From NCBI GenBank assembly GCA_964549105.1, contig CAZJTZ010000001.1:124001-188000 (forward strand): a DNA stretch of 64,000 nucleotides. Reading direction: 5' to 3'. Below are positions 9,838 through 17,708 of this stretch, piece after piece. This stretch comes from Hydrogenedens sp964549105. Its GTDB lineage: Bacteria; Hydrogenedentota; Hydrogenedentia; Hydrogenedentales; Hydrogenedentaceae. A model generated the notes under the pieces. The model was given only the letters and a program-made list of their open reading frames with translations. It was not told the origin of the DNA and did no database searches. Both the position numbers and the translations under genes were made by a program. How positions within the stretch are numbered: position 1 is the first letter of the stretch; each line of letters opens with the position of its first letter.

Positions 9838-9954
9838 AAAGTAACCCTTCTTATGTTTCCCTTTGGTAATACAGACAAATGAATGTTAAAATGTAATATA
9901 TTAGAAAACTTTTTGATATTCATTATCAACCATAACGACTTTATAGGGGAAGAT

Positions 9955-10521
9955 ATGATTATAAAAAATACTAAACCCAGCCAATTAAAAGGCGTTATCT
10001 TATTTGAAATTGGTAAATTTGAAGATATGCGTGGTTTTTTTACAGAGTTATATCACTTAGAGGAATTAAAAAAAACAGGATTTTCAGAAACCTTTGTTCA
10101 GGATAATTTAAGTTTGTCCCAGAAAGGGGTATTACGCGGGATGCACTACCAGTTAGAGCCTCATGGGATGGGCAAATTGGTTTGTTGTATATCTGGTGAA
10201 ATTTATGATGTGGTAGTTGACCTTCGGAAAGGCTCTCCAACCTTTGGAAAGTGGGAAGGCTTTTATTTATCTGGTAATGAGTTAAACCTTTTATGGGTGC
10301 CGATAGGTTTTGCTCATGGTTTTTTGAGTCAGTGTGACAATACAATAGTTCTCTACAAGTGCACTTCTTTCTATAACAAAGATGCAGAGCGTTCTCTTTC
10401 CTATCGCTGTCCCAAAATAGGAATTGATTGGCACAAAGAACCCCTCATCATTTCAGAAAAAGATAGAAATGCACCCTTTCTTGACCAGGCAGAGTATAAT
10501 TTTGTATATAAAGAATGTTAA
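9955..10521 (+). CDS. rfbC: dTDP-4-dehydrorhamnose 3,5-epimerase (RmlC)
   Basis: A 188-residue cupin enzyme catalysing the double epimerisation of dTDP-4-keto-6-deoxyglucose in dTDP-rhamnose synthesis. The family signature RGMHYQ with its catalytic histidine is at about residues 60-65, after FTELYHLEEL and FVQDNLSLSQKGVLRG. Further typical motifs are PIGFAHGF and a C-terminal IDWH. I chose the ATG at 9955 rather than an in-frame ATG at 9883, because AGGGGA lies about five bases before it and homology begins there (MIIKNTKPS). The other rml genes are not in the window. It is first in a three-gene plus-strand run, 19 bases before the next gene. Confidence 0.93.
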   Translation: MIIKNTKPSQLKGVILFEIGKFEDMRGFFTELYHLEELKKTGFSETFVQDNLSLSQKGVLRGMHYQLEPHGMGKLVCCISGEIYDVVVDLRKGSPTFGKWEGFYLSGNELNLLWVPIGFAHGFLSQCDNTIVLYKCTSFYNKDAERSLSYRCPKIGIDWHKEPLIISEKDRNAPFLDQAEYNFVYKEC

Positions 10522-10540
10522 AGTCGGATAATTTTTAAGA

Positions 10541-12070
10541 ATGCCTTCATTATTTCAATTTTCAAATAGATTTTTCTACAGATATGAACACTATTTCTAC
10601 TATATAGTCATTTTACTATTGCTATTTATCTCGATATTGTCTGCTCTGATGCCTTACCATACCCAGGATTTTGTCAGAAAATATATACTTGAAAATTTAT
10701 CTTTTAGAACACAAAACTTGAAAATTGTAATCCCTGATAATACAGAAGACGACAAAGCCTGGTTAGAAGCATTAAAAGACACACTTGGCAAAAGCAACAA
10801 GAGAATAATTGTTAAGGAGATTGAATGTGATAAAAATTCTTCTCCTATTGATATGATAAGTCGTGGAAAAGGAGACATTACTATCACATCTTCTATATCC
10901 TGTCTACTAAACAATAACACAGTTTTGCCTATCTCTACGGCGGGTGAAAAGGCGATATACATTATTGCACCTAAAAACTATGGCATTACAGAGTTTCAAT
11001 TACTTGCAGATAAAAAGGTAGGTTTTTTTGGCGATGTCTCTCTTGGAAAGTATGTTATAGAACGGTTAACCCACTTTTACAGTTTTGATTTACCTCCCGA
11101 ATTAATTACAACTCGAATTTATGACATAGACAAGGCATTTTCTAACGGAGAAATAGAAGCCCTTGTTTGGTCCGAAGGGATATATTCTACTTCTATTCGT
11201 AAATTTTTAGATAAATCATGGTATCAAATCGTTCCCATTAGTCAATCTGAAGAATTTGTAAAAACAGTTCCAGGTTTATACACCCAAACTATTAATTACT
11301 CAGATGAACCCATTAAACTTATTTGTATTAAAAATGTCCTGGTCACTTCAAATAAAGTATCGGATTCAGTAATTCGTTCCGTTTTGCAGGCATGGTTTTC
11401 CCCTGAAACAATATCATTATCTCCTGAACACACCTATAGTATAGAAGCATTTCTACCTCCTGCCTTTTTGAAGATTCATCCAACGGCTATAGCGTTTTTT
11501 GAAAAAGATAAACCTCTGACACAAAAAAATCTTGTTACATTAGGAATTTCTCTTCTGTTGATAGTTTTTTCTATTTTATTACTGAAACAGGTTATCTCGA
11601 TATGGAAGAAGGATAGGAACAAACCGTATTTAGAAGAACTTGAAAAGCGTTGGGAAGAATTAAGATTTTTAAATTATCAGTGGGATATAGACCTCTCCAA
11701 CGAGGAAATCTTGCTACGACTTCGCAAAATTAAATCTATTTATAATTGGACACTGCAAAGTCATAAGCAGAACTTTATTCCTGAAAAGGCAGTCATCCTC
11801 CTCTTTACCAATCTTATTCACCAGTTGATTGAATTTCATGAAAGATATTTTGAATGGCAGGGAAAGAAACAGATTGCCAACAATTTATCAGCAAAGGAAA
11901 CAGAGAAGGAACAGACAGGGCAAAAGGATGAAACTTTAATCATGAAAAGTATTTATCAGTCTCTCGTAGATGAAAAAGATAAATACCTAAAACCTTCTCC
12001 TGAACTTTCAACGAAAAAAGAAGAAAATCAGATGCTCTTGTTCAATCCAGAAGAGGAAAATAAACAATAG
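10541..12070 (+). CDS. Membrane-anchored TAXI-family solute-binding-like protein
   Basis: A 509-residue protein with a transmembrane segment at about 17-37, a periplasmic region of about 295 residues, a second transmembrane segment at about 333-353 and a cytoplasmic C-terminal tail of ~155 residues. The periplasmic part resembles TAXI-type TRAP solute receptors and NMT1-like binding proteins (DITITSSISCLLNNNT, ISTAGEKAIYIIAPKN, GEIEALVWSEGIYST). TRAP receptors are normally free or lipid-anchored and accompanied by DctQM-like permeases, none of which is nearby. The two-membrane-segment arrangement suggests sensing or scaffolding rather than import. The C-terminal part is charged and helix-forming, with no recognised domain. 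It lies between rfbC and a YhaM-like gene with short gaps, so probably one transcript. Confidence 0.7.
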   Translation: MPSLFQFSNRFFYRYEHYFYYIVILLLLFISILSALMPYHTQDFVRKYILENLSFRTQNLKIVIPDNTEDDKAWLEALKDTLGKSNKRIIVKEIECDKNSSPIDMISRGKGDITITSSISCLLNNNTVLPISTAGEKAIYIIAPKNYGITEFQLLADKKVGFFGDVSLGKYVIERLTHFYSFDLPPELITTRIYDIDKAFSNGEIEALVWSEGIYSTSIRKFLDKSWYQIVPISQSEEFVKTVPGLYTQTINYSDEPIKLICIKNVLVTSNKVSDSVIRSVLQAWFSPETISLSPEHTYSIEAFLPPAFLKIHPTAIAFFEKDKPLTQKNLVTLGISLLLIVFSILLLKQVISIWKKDRNKPYLEELEKRWEELRFLNYQWDIDLSNEEILLRLRKIKSIYNWTLQSHKQNFIPEKAVILLFTNLIHQLIEFHERYFEWQGKKQIANNLSAKETEKEQTGQKDETLIMKSIYQSLVDEKDKYLKPSPELSTKKEENQMLLFNPEEENKQ

Positions 12071-12105
12071 TCACTTTTGAAACATAATAAGTAGGAAAGG
12101 GAAAT

Positions 12106-13059
12106 ATGAAAAATCAATACATAGCCAATTTGCAGGAAGGTGACGAGGTAAACGACTATTTTATTATCACACGAAAAGATTTAAGAGACCAGCCTTCAGG
12201 AGATAAGTTTTTAGGCTTTGTAATCCGTGATAAAACAGGCGAAATGGGAGGGGTATTGTGGGAAAAACCAGTAGAAATTGCCCAGAGGATTGAGGTAGGA
12301 GATGTTGCCGTAGTTAAAGGAACAATTAGAATATATAAAGACCGTCTTCAGATTCACGCTACAAACATAATCCCTTTAGCAGATGAGCAATATTCTAAGG
12401 ACGATTTAATTTTGCCCGAAATGCCCAACACAGATAATTATATAAAAGAACTGTGGACAATTCTTGATTCTATGAGAGACCCATGGCTAAAAAAACTGGT
12501 GAACTCTTTTCGTAATGATTCAAAATTGATGAGTGCGTTGGAGAGTGTTCCTGCTGCCAAGAAATGGCATCATGAACTACGCGGAGGATTGCTTCGGCAT
12601 TGTTACGAACTAATTAAACTTGCTCAGGCAATATGCGATTTGTATCCAAAAGTGAATAAAGACCTACTCATCACCGCTTGCTTTTTACATGACATTGGCA
12701 AAGTGCATGAACTTTCTGCTGACCAACTATATATTGACTATACAGATGCAGGAAAACTTATTGGACATGTTGTAGAGGGTGCACTCATTGTTTCAGAAAA
12801 GATAAAAATGATAGACGGATTCCCTGAGGATTTAAGACTTCATCTTCTACACTGTATCCTATCCCACCATGGAGAATACGAGAACGGTTCTCCTGTTCTG
12901 CCAAAAACATTGGAAGCCATGATACTACACCATTTAGACAATCTCGATGCACAAACCAACGCCCTGACACGAATTGAACAGGACACCTTAAAAAAAGGCG
13001 ACAAATGGTCCGAGTTCATAACCTTAATCTCACGACAAATCTGGACCAAGAGACTGTAA
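12106..13059 (+). CDS. OB-fold/HD-domain protein, YhaM-like 3'-5' exoribonuclease
   Basis: A 317-residue protein matching the YhaM layout in order and length (~314 residues). An N-terminal OB-fold nucleic-acid-binding domain spans about 10-95 (FLGFVIRDKTGEMGGVLWEK, VVKGTIRIYKDRLQIHATNI). An HD metal-dependent domain spans about 155-290, with HHELRGGLLRHCYEL, CFLHDIGKVHEL and LSHHGEYENGSP supplying the His/Asp ligands. Known YhaM proteins degrade RNA or single-stranded DNA from the 3' end; activity here is inferred. The start has AGGAAAGGG upstream. It is third in the plus-strand run after rfbC and the TAXI-like gene. A generic HD phosphohydrolase is the alternative, but the OB domain argues for YhaM. 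Confidence 0.85.
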   Translation: MKNQYIANLQEGDEVNDYFIITRKDLRDQPSGDKFLGFVIRDKTGEMGGVLWEKPVEIAQRIEVGDVAVVKGTIRIYKDRLQIHATNIIPLADEQYSKDDLILPEMPNTDNYIKELWTILDSMRDPWLKKLVNSFRNDSKLMSALESVPAAKKWHHELRGGLLRHCYELIKLAQAICDLYPKVNKDLLITACFLHDIGKVHELSADQLYIDYTDAGKLIGHVVEGALIVSEKIKMIDGFPEDLRLHLLHCILSHHGEYENGSPVLPKTLEAMILHHLDNLDAQTNALTRIEQDTLKKGDKWSEFITLISRQIWTKRL

Positions 13060-13338
13060 AAGCAATAGAACAGCATTAGATTCTAACTTTCTACGAATTA
13101 AGTCAAATGCAATCTAATTCTTTATTGGTATAAATGATGTGTTCAATATAATTGCATTTTGTAGGGACATGTATAAAATATCATTTTTTGTTGGGGTTTT
13201 TGTAGTGTAGCAAGTTTCTTCTATATCTTTGCTATTAAACTTGCTAACGATTTTGGGGGGTGTCAATTTCCCAATTTCACTTTTATAAAAATCATGCACT
13301 TTTTCCATTAATACCTTGCTGGAAGGGTAATAAAAAGA

Positions 13339-13358
13339 GGGCATATCGCCATACGCCC
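13339..13358. repeat. Palindromic element (GTAGGGGCG type)
   Basis: GGGCATAT (13339-13346) and ATACGCCC (13351-13358) form a near-perfect 8-pair stem with a CGCC loop, flanked by CCTACAAAATA. Read on the minus strand it is TTTTGTAGGGGCGTATGG and so on. Short interspersed elements of this kind occur in many bacterial genomes. The copy number here is unknown. Confidence 0.5.
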
Positions 13359-13405
13359 CTACAAAATACTTTGAATAGTTAATACCCCTTTGTGGTTTTA
13401 AAATT

Positions 13406-13422
13406 CCCCTCTCGGAGAGGGG
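13406..13422. repeat. Perfect palindrome CCCCTCTC-G-GAGAGGGG
   Basis: An 8-base perfect inverted repeat around a single G. It is unusually GC-rich for this region and stands next to another C-run/G-run palindrome 30 bases on, suggesting a composite intergenic repeat. Confidence 0.55.
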
Positions 13423-13452
13423 TGTCCCGCAAGAAGGAAGGGATAAAAAACT

Positions 13453-13475
13453 CTCCCCCTTTGCGGAAGGGGGAG
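13453..13475. repeat. Perfect palindrome with 9-base arms (CTCCCCCTT)
   Basis: CTCCCCCTT at 13453-13461 pairs perfectly with AAGGGGGAG at 13467-13475 around a 5-base loop (TGCGG). Together with the palindrome at 13406-13422 it forms a paired GC-rich unit in otherwise AT-rich DNA. It lacks a T-tract, so a terminator role is unlikely. Confidence 0.55.
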
Positions 13476-13763
13476 TCGTTATAGGGGGTGTTTAAGAGAA
13501 TTTGACCTCTCCGTCGTTTATACTACACTTTCCCTTTGCAAGGTAAGGAATTTTTTTATTTACATCTGCTCATACATTTGCATTTTAAAGGACACTGCTG
13601 GCATCCATGCTCGCGGAAAATGGTCAATCTCTTAATTAAAAATCTTGGCTCTTAAAAAATCTTATTATCCTATGGTAATTTTACTACCCTGTGCCTACTT
13701 TCTAATCATCTTTTATATTACTTAATTTTTGAGAAGTTGGGGCTCAATTTTTGAAAAGTTTTA

Positions 13764-14771
13764 TTAAGGTAGATTGTATTCGATGGGGGTGCAGAGGGCT
13801 TTAAGGTTTTCTCTGGGTGTGGCACTGGGGATTTCGCATCCTGCACCAATCATAAGTGGAGGTCCCACCTCTTTATACATCTCTCTCAATTCTCTATATA
13901 TAATATCAGGAGTAGATTCCATCACCTCGCTGACAGGGTCAAGATTTGTAACGAGCACGGCATCTCTCCCAAGAATATCCCGTGCCTCTTTTAATGGAAC
14001 AAACCAATCTAAATCGTAAACATCACATGGCAAGTCTTTCCAGTAGGGCAATAAATGACGGGTATTCCCACATATATGCAATCGAACAAGCCCACCCGCC
14101 TCTTTGATAGCCTGCATTAACCGATATTCATGAGGAAAAATCAAGTCATGATAAAGTTCAGGTGAAACCTGACTTGCAATGGCGTCACCAATCCCGATGG
14201 TATCTGCTCCCTCTTTTAATTGGGCAAGGGCAAAACGAATAGCCGTATCAATACAAAAGCCCATTAATTCGTAAGCATAGTCAGGTTGAGTTAGCAAATC
14301 TGTTAAAAATTCTGTAACCCCTCTCAAATCTGCGGCTTCAGCAGCCGGTCCTTCAACCCAACCCATTACTGAGTATTCATCTTTTGCACGCTTACGCATT
14401 TCTTTGACAGCCATAATACGGTCTAACATACGCTGGGCTTGATAGGGGTCAGGGACTTGCAAGCGTGTAAAATCCTGGTTATCCTGTAAGATAGGTTTCA
14501 CACATCTGGGGACCGCATCTTCGGGATAAATCAGTTCTGCACCCAATCCCGAAGTCTCCCGGAACGGGTCTGAAATTGCACTCCATTGGTCATAACCAAA
14601 GTCGTTGATACAGACCTCGTTTGCCTGCACAAGCACACGATAATCCGTTACAAACTGCTTGTAATTAGAACCTATATGGTGTGTAGCAAATGCCATAAGG
14701 ATAGGGATACACGGTAGAAAATCAACTGACTCATTTTTTATAGTCCGAACATACCTCTCATAGGAATTCAT
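13764..14771 (-). CDS. Uroporphyrinogen decarboxylase / MtaA-CmuA family methyltransferase-like protein
   Basis: A 335-residue TIM-barrel protein of the UroD superfamily. The start MNSYERYVRTIKNESVDFLP, the central WVEGPAAEAADLRG, DTIGIGDAIASQVSPELYHD, and the late LHICGN (about 230) and GAGCEIPSATPREN (about 308) fit the corrinoid-linked methyltransferase branch, where His-x-Cys and a later Cys bind zinc. True HemE lacks this zinc set, so a haem role is unlikely. The methyl donor and acceptor cannot be read from sequence, and no corrinoid protein gene lies nearby. AGGAG six bases before the ATG supports the start. It follows uvrA by 27 bases on the same strand and may be co-transcribed. Confidence 0.83.
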   Translation of the reverse strand: MNSYERYVRTIKNESVDFLPCIPILMAFATHHIGSNYKQFVTDYRVLVQANEVCINDFGYDQWSAISDPFRETSGLGAELIYPEDAVPRCVKPILQDNQDFTRLQVPDPYQAQRMLDRIMAVKEMRKRAKDEYSVMGWVEGPAAEAADLRGVTEFLTDLLTQPDYAYELMGFCIDTAIRFALAQLKEGADTIGIGDAIASQVSPELYHDLIFPHEYRLMQAIKEAGGLVRLHICGNTRHLLPYWKDLPCDVYDLDWFVPLKEARDILGRDAVLVTNLDPVSEVMESTPDIIYRELREMYKEVGPPLMIGAGCEIPSATPRENLKALCTPIEYNLP

Positions 14772-14798
14772 ATTCGTCTCCTGTATCTTTTGTATTTG

Positions 14799-17672
14799 CT
14801 ACTTTATATTAGCATATTTCTTTGAGAAAATATTATTTAATTTTGATTTCAAATGTTCCCCTGTATATGATTCTTTTACTTTTATAATCTCTTCCGGAGG
14901 ACCTTCTGCTACAATGTATCCGCCTTTATCTCCACCTTCGGGTCCGAGGTCTATAATCCAGTCTGCTGTTCTAATAACTTCAAGGTTATGCTCGATTACA
15001 ATCACTGTATTCCCAAAATCTACAAGCCGATGTAGAACACGAAGCAGTCGGTCTACATCAACCGCATGTAGCCCCGTCGTAGGCTCGTCCAAAATATATA
15101 AGGTATTCCCAGTATGCCTACGCAGTAATTCAGTGGCTAATTTAACCCGTTGTGCTTCTCCGCCTGAAAGGGTCGTGGCAGGTTGTCCCAAACTCATATA
15201 ACCCAATCCCACTTCGTAGAGTGTTTCCAGAGAGCGTGATATTCGAGGAATGTTTTTAAAAAACTCCAACGCTTCCTCAACCGTCATATCCAATACTTCA
15301 GCAATATTTTTCCCTTTGTAATGAATCTGTAAAGTATCGCGGTTATACCTTTTCCCATGACAGGTATCACAGGGGATATACACATCTGGCAGGAATTGCA
15401 TTTCAATCGTTAAATAGCCGTTCCCCTGACACGCCTCACAACGACCTCCTTTAACATTAAAACTAAATCTACCCTGTGTATAACCACTTGCCCTCGCTTC
15501 CGGTGTTTTGCTAAACAATTCTCTAATATAAGTAAACAGACCTGTGTATGTGGCAGGATTGGAACGAGGTGTGCGGCCAATGGGAGATTGGTCAATGTCA
15601 ATCACTTTATCAACATTTTGTATCCCTTCTATATCAGAGTAACACAACCTGTCTTCACTTTTTTTGTGATAAAGTTTATTTTGAACTAATGGGAACAAAG
15701 TCTCGTTCACCAGACTCGATTTCCCTGAACCCGATACTCCCGTAACACTTATAAATAAACCAAGTGGAAATGCAACATCAATATTTTTTAAGTTATTCAA
15801 AGAAGCACCACGCAATATCAACCATTTGTCCTTTGGTCTTCTTCTCTGCTGAGGGCAGAACACTTGAAACTTGCCAGAGAGATATTTACCTGTCCATGAG
15901 CCAGGCGATTTAATAATTTTCGATGGCGGTCCCTGTGCAATAATCTTTCCGCCATGGACACCTGCGCCGGGCCCCAAATCTACAACATAGTCAGCAGAAC
16001 GAATAGTAGATTCATCATGTTCAACGACTATGACCGTATTGCCTAAATTCCTTAATTTTTCTAATGTTTCAATGAGTCGGTTCGTATCGCGTGGATGGAG
16101 TCCAATGCTGGGTTCATCCAGCACATATATCACTCCAACCAGACCTGAACCAATCTGACTTGCCAAACGAATCCTCTGAGATTCTCCTCCAGAAAGCGTT
16201 CCGGCAGACCTGCCCAAAGTTAAATAGTCCAATCCCACATCTACAAGAAACAATAAACGCAAATGTATCTCTTTCAATATACGTTCTGCAATTTTCTTCT
16301 GAAATTCTGTTAATTGAAGGTTATCAAAAAAGGATATTGCCTCTTTGATAGACATCTTTGTTACATCTACAATATTTTTATCACCTACCTTAACTGCACG
16401 CGATTCAGGCTTTAACCTTGTTCCTTGACAGGCACGACATATTTGCGTAGTCATGTATTTTTCTATCATTTCACGGGCACGGCTGGAATGTGTTTCCCTA
16501 TATCTCCGTTCCAGATTTGGAATTACACCTTCAAACGGTTTATAAGCTTCATAAGCGCTGTTTGCCATACGATACGAAAAGCGAATCGGTTCATCTCCTG
16601 AACCATAGAGAATAATTTCACGGAAAGATTCGGGCAAATCCTTCCATGGAGTAATTGGGCTCTCACCATAATGTTCACAAACAATACGAAGTGTTTTCCG
16701 AAACATAGAATCAAGAATAGGTCTTTGACTCCATGCTTCAACTGCACCTTCTGCGATTGATAATTCAGGGTCTGGAATAACAAGAGCCGGGTCAATTTCT
16801 GTAACCGTGCCTAAACCTGTGCATGCAGGACAGGCACCTCGCGGATTGTTGAATGAAAACATAGAAGGTTCTAATTCTTCGACAGAAATATTACAATCAA
16901 TACATGAGAGATGTTCACTTTGTATAATTTCTTGGGGTTGTTTATTTGGGGTTTCATACCATATCCGAACAAGCCCATTACCTAATTTTAATGCTGTTTC
17001 TATAGAGTCTGTCAGTCGCTTCTGTATCTCTGGCTTAACAACGAGTCGGTCTACCACTACTTCTATGTCATGTTTTTTATATCGTTCCAACTTGATTTCA
17101 TCGTCAACATGGTAAATAACCTTATTCACACGAACCCGAACAAAACCCCATTTCTTAATCTCCTCAAACAGTTTGGTGTAATTCCCTTTCCTTTGACGCA
17201 CTACTGGGGCTAAAATTTGCACCTTGGTCTGTTCAGGAAATTTCATAATATTATCAACAATCTGCTGAGGTGTCTGTGCGGATATAGGTTTTCCACACTT
17301 ATAACAATACGGTGTGCCAACACGGGCAAAGAGCAGACGGAGATAATCATAAATTTCCGTTACTGTCCCTACAGTAGAGCGAGGGTTTCGATGGACAGTT
17401 TTCTGCTCTATAGATATAGCAGGACTCAAGCCTTCAATCAAGTCTACATCTGGCTTTTCCATCTGTTCAAGGAACTGTCGGGCATACGCAGAAAGGCTTT
17501 CCACATATCGCCGTTGTCCCTCTGCATATAAGGTATCAAAGGCAAGACTCGATTTTCCCGAACCACTTAATCCTGTTATGACAACAAGTTTATTTCGAGG
17601 TAGGTCCAGGTTAATGTTAGCGAGGTTATGTTGACGAGCCCCACGAATAATAATAAATTCTGAATTGTTCAT
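14799..17672 (-). CDS. uvrA: Excinuclease ABC subunit UvrA
   Basis: A 957-residue tandem ABC ATPase, close to the ~940-residue family norm, that recognises DNA damage and loads UvrB in nucleotide excision repair. Both Walker A motifs are intact (GLSGSGKSS near residue 31 and GVSGSGKSS near 640). Both signature motifs (LSGGESQRIRLA and LSGGEAQRVKLA) and both Walker B motifs (VLDEPSIGLHPRD and ILDEPTTGLHAVD) are also present. Zinc-binding Cys pairs occur in CIDCN/CPACTGLG, CRACQGTRL and CEACQGNG/CDTCHGKRY. The N-terminal RGARQHNLANINLDLPR is diagnostic. uvrB and uvrC are not in the window. No disruption is seen. Confidence 0.98.
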   Translation of the reverse strand: MNNSEFIIIRGARQHNLANINLDLPRNKLVVITGLSGSGKSSLAFDTLYAEGQRRYVESLSAYARQFLEQMEKPDVDLIEGLSPAISIEQKTVHRNPRSTVGTVTEIYDYLRLLFARVGTPYCYKCGKPISAQTPQQIVDNIMKFPEQTKVQILAPVVRQRKGNYTKLFEEIKKWGFVRVRVNKVIYHVDDEIKLERYKKHDIEVVVDRLVVKPEIQKRLTDSIETALKLGNGLVRIWYETPNKQPQEIIQSEHLSCIDCNISVEELEPSMFSFNNPRGACPACTGLGTVTEIDPALVIPDPELSIAEGAVEAWSQRPILDSMFRKTLRIVCEHYGESPITPWKDLPESFREIILYGSGDEPIRFSYRMANSAYEAYKPFEGVIPNLERRYRETHSSRAREMIEKYMTTQICRACQGTRLKPESRAVKVGDKNIVDVTKMSIKEAISFFDNLQLTEFQKKIAERILKEIHLRLLFLVDVGLDYLTLGRSAGTLSGGESQRIRLASQIGSGLVGVIYVLDEPSIGLHPRDTNRLIETLEKLRNLGNTVIVVEHDESTIRSADYVVDLGPGAGVHGGKIIAQGPPSKIIKSPGSWTGKYLSGKFQVFCPQQRRRPKDKWLILRGASLNNLKNIDVAFPLGLFISVTGVSGSGKSSLVNETLFPLVQNKLYHKKSEDRLCYSDIEGIQNVDKVIDIDQSPIGRTPRSNPATYTGLFTYIRELFSKTPEARASGYTQGRFSFNVKGGRCEACQGNGYLTIEMQFLPDVYIPCDTCHGKRYNRDTLQIHYKGKNIAEVLDMTVEEALEFFKNIPRISRSLETLYEVGLGYMSLGQPATTLSGGEAQRVKLATELLRRHTGNTLYILDEPTTGLHAVDVDRLLRVLHRLVDFGNTVIVIEHNLEVIRTADWIIDLGPEGGDKGGYIVAEGPPEEIIKVKESYTGEHLKSKLNNIFSKKYANIK

Positions 17673-17708
17673 AATGCCTTATTTAAAGTTCCCCATTGCG
17701 AAATTGTC

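Larger units (their letters stand above)
13060..13763. other. Gene-free intergenic region with palindromic repeats
   Basis: 704 bases with no convincing gene. It contains three compact palindromes (annotated separately) and two inversely placed copies of TTTTGTAGGG (about 13147-13156 and, inverted, 13357-13366) bracketing about 220 AT-rich bases. The right end, about 13500-13763, shows no structure I can name. Confidence 0.6.

Noticed and set aside
9883..9954. Upstream start for the RmlC gene
   Set aside because: ATG 9955 has AGGGGA five bases before it and matches the family start; the extra 24 residues look unrelated.
13114..13344. 76-codon minus-strand frame
   Set aside because: Its ATG lies inside a palindromic repeat, has no ribosome site, and its protein has no recognisable pattern; probably chance.
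13594..13612. Sigma-54 -24/-12 promoter (TGGCATCCATGC)
   Set aside because: The GG-to-GC spacing is too short for a sigma-54 site and no gene follows it in the right orientation.
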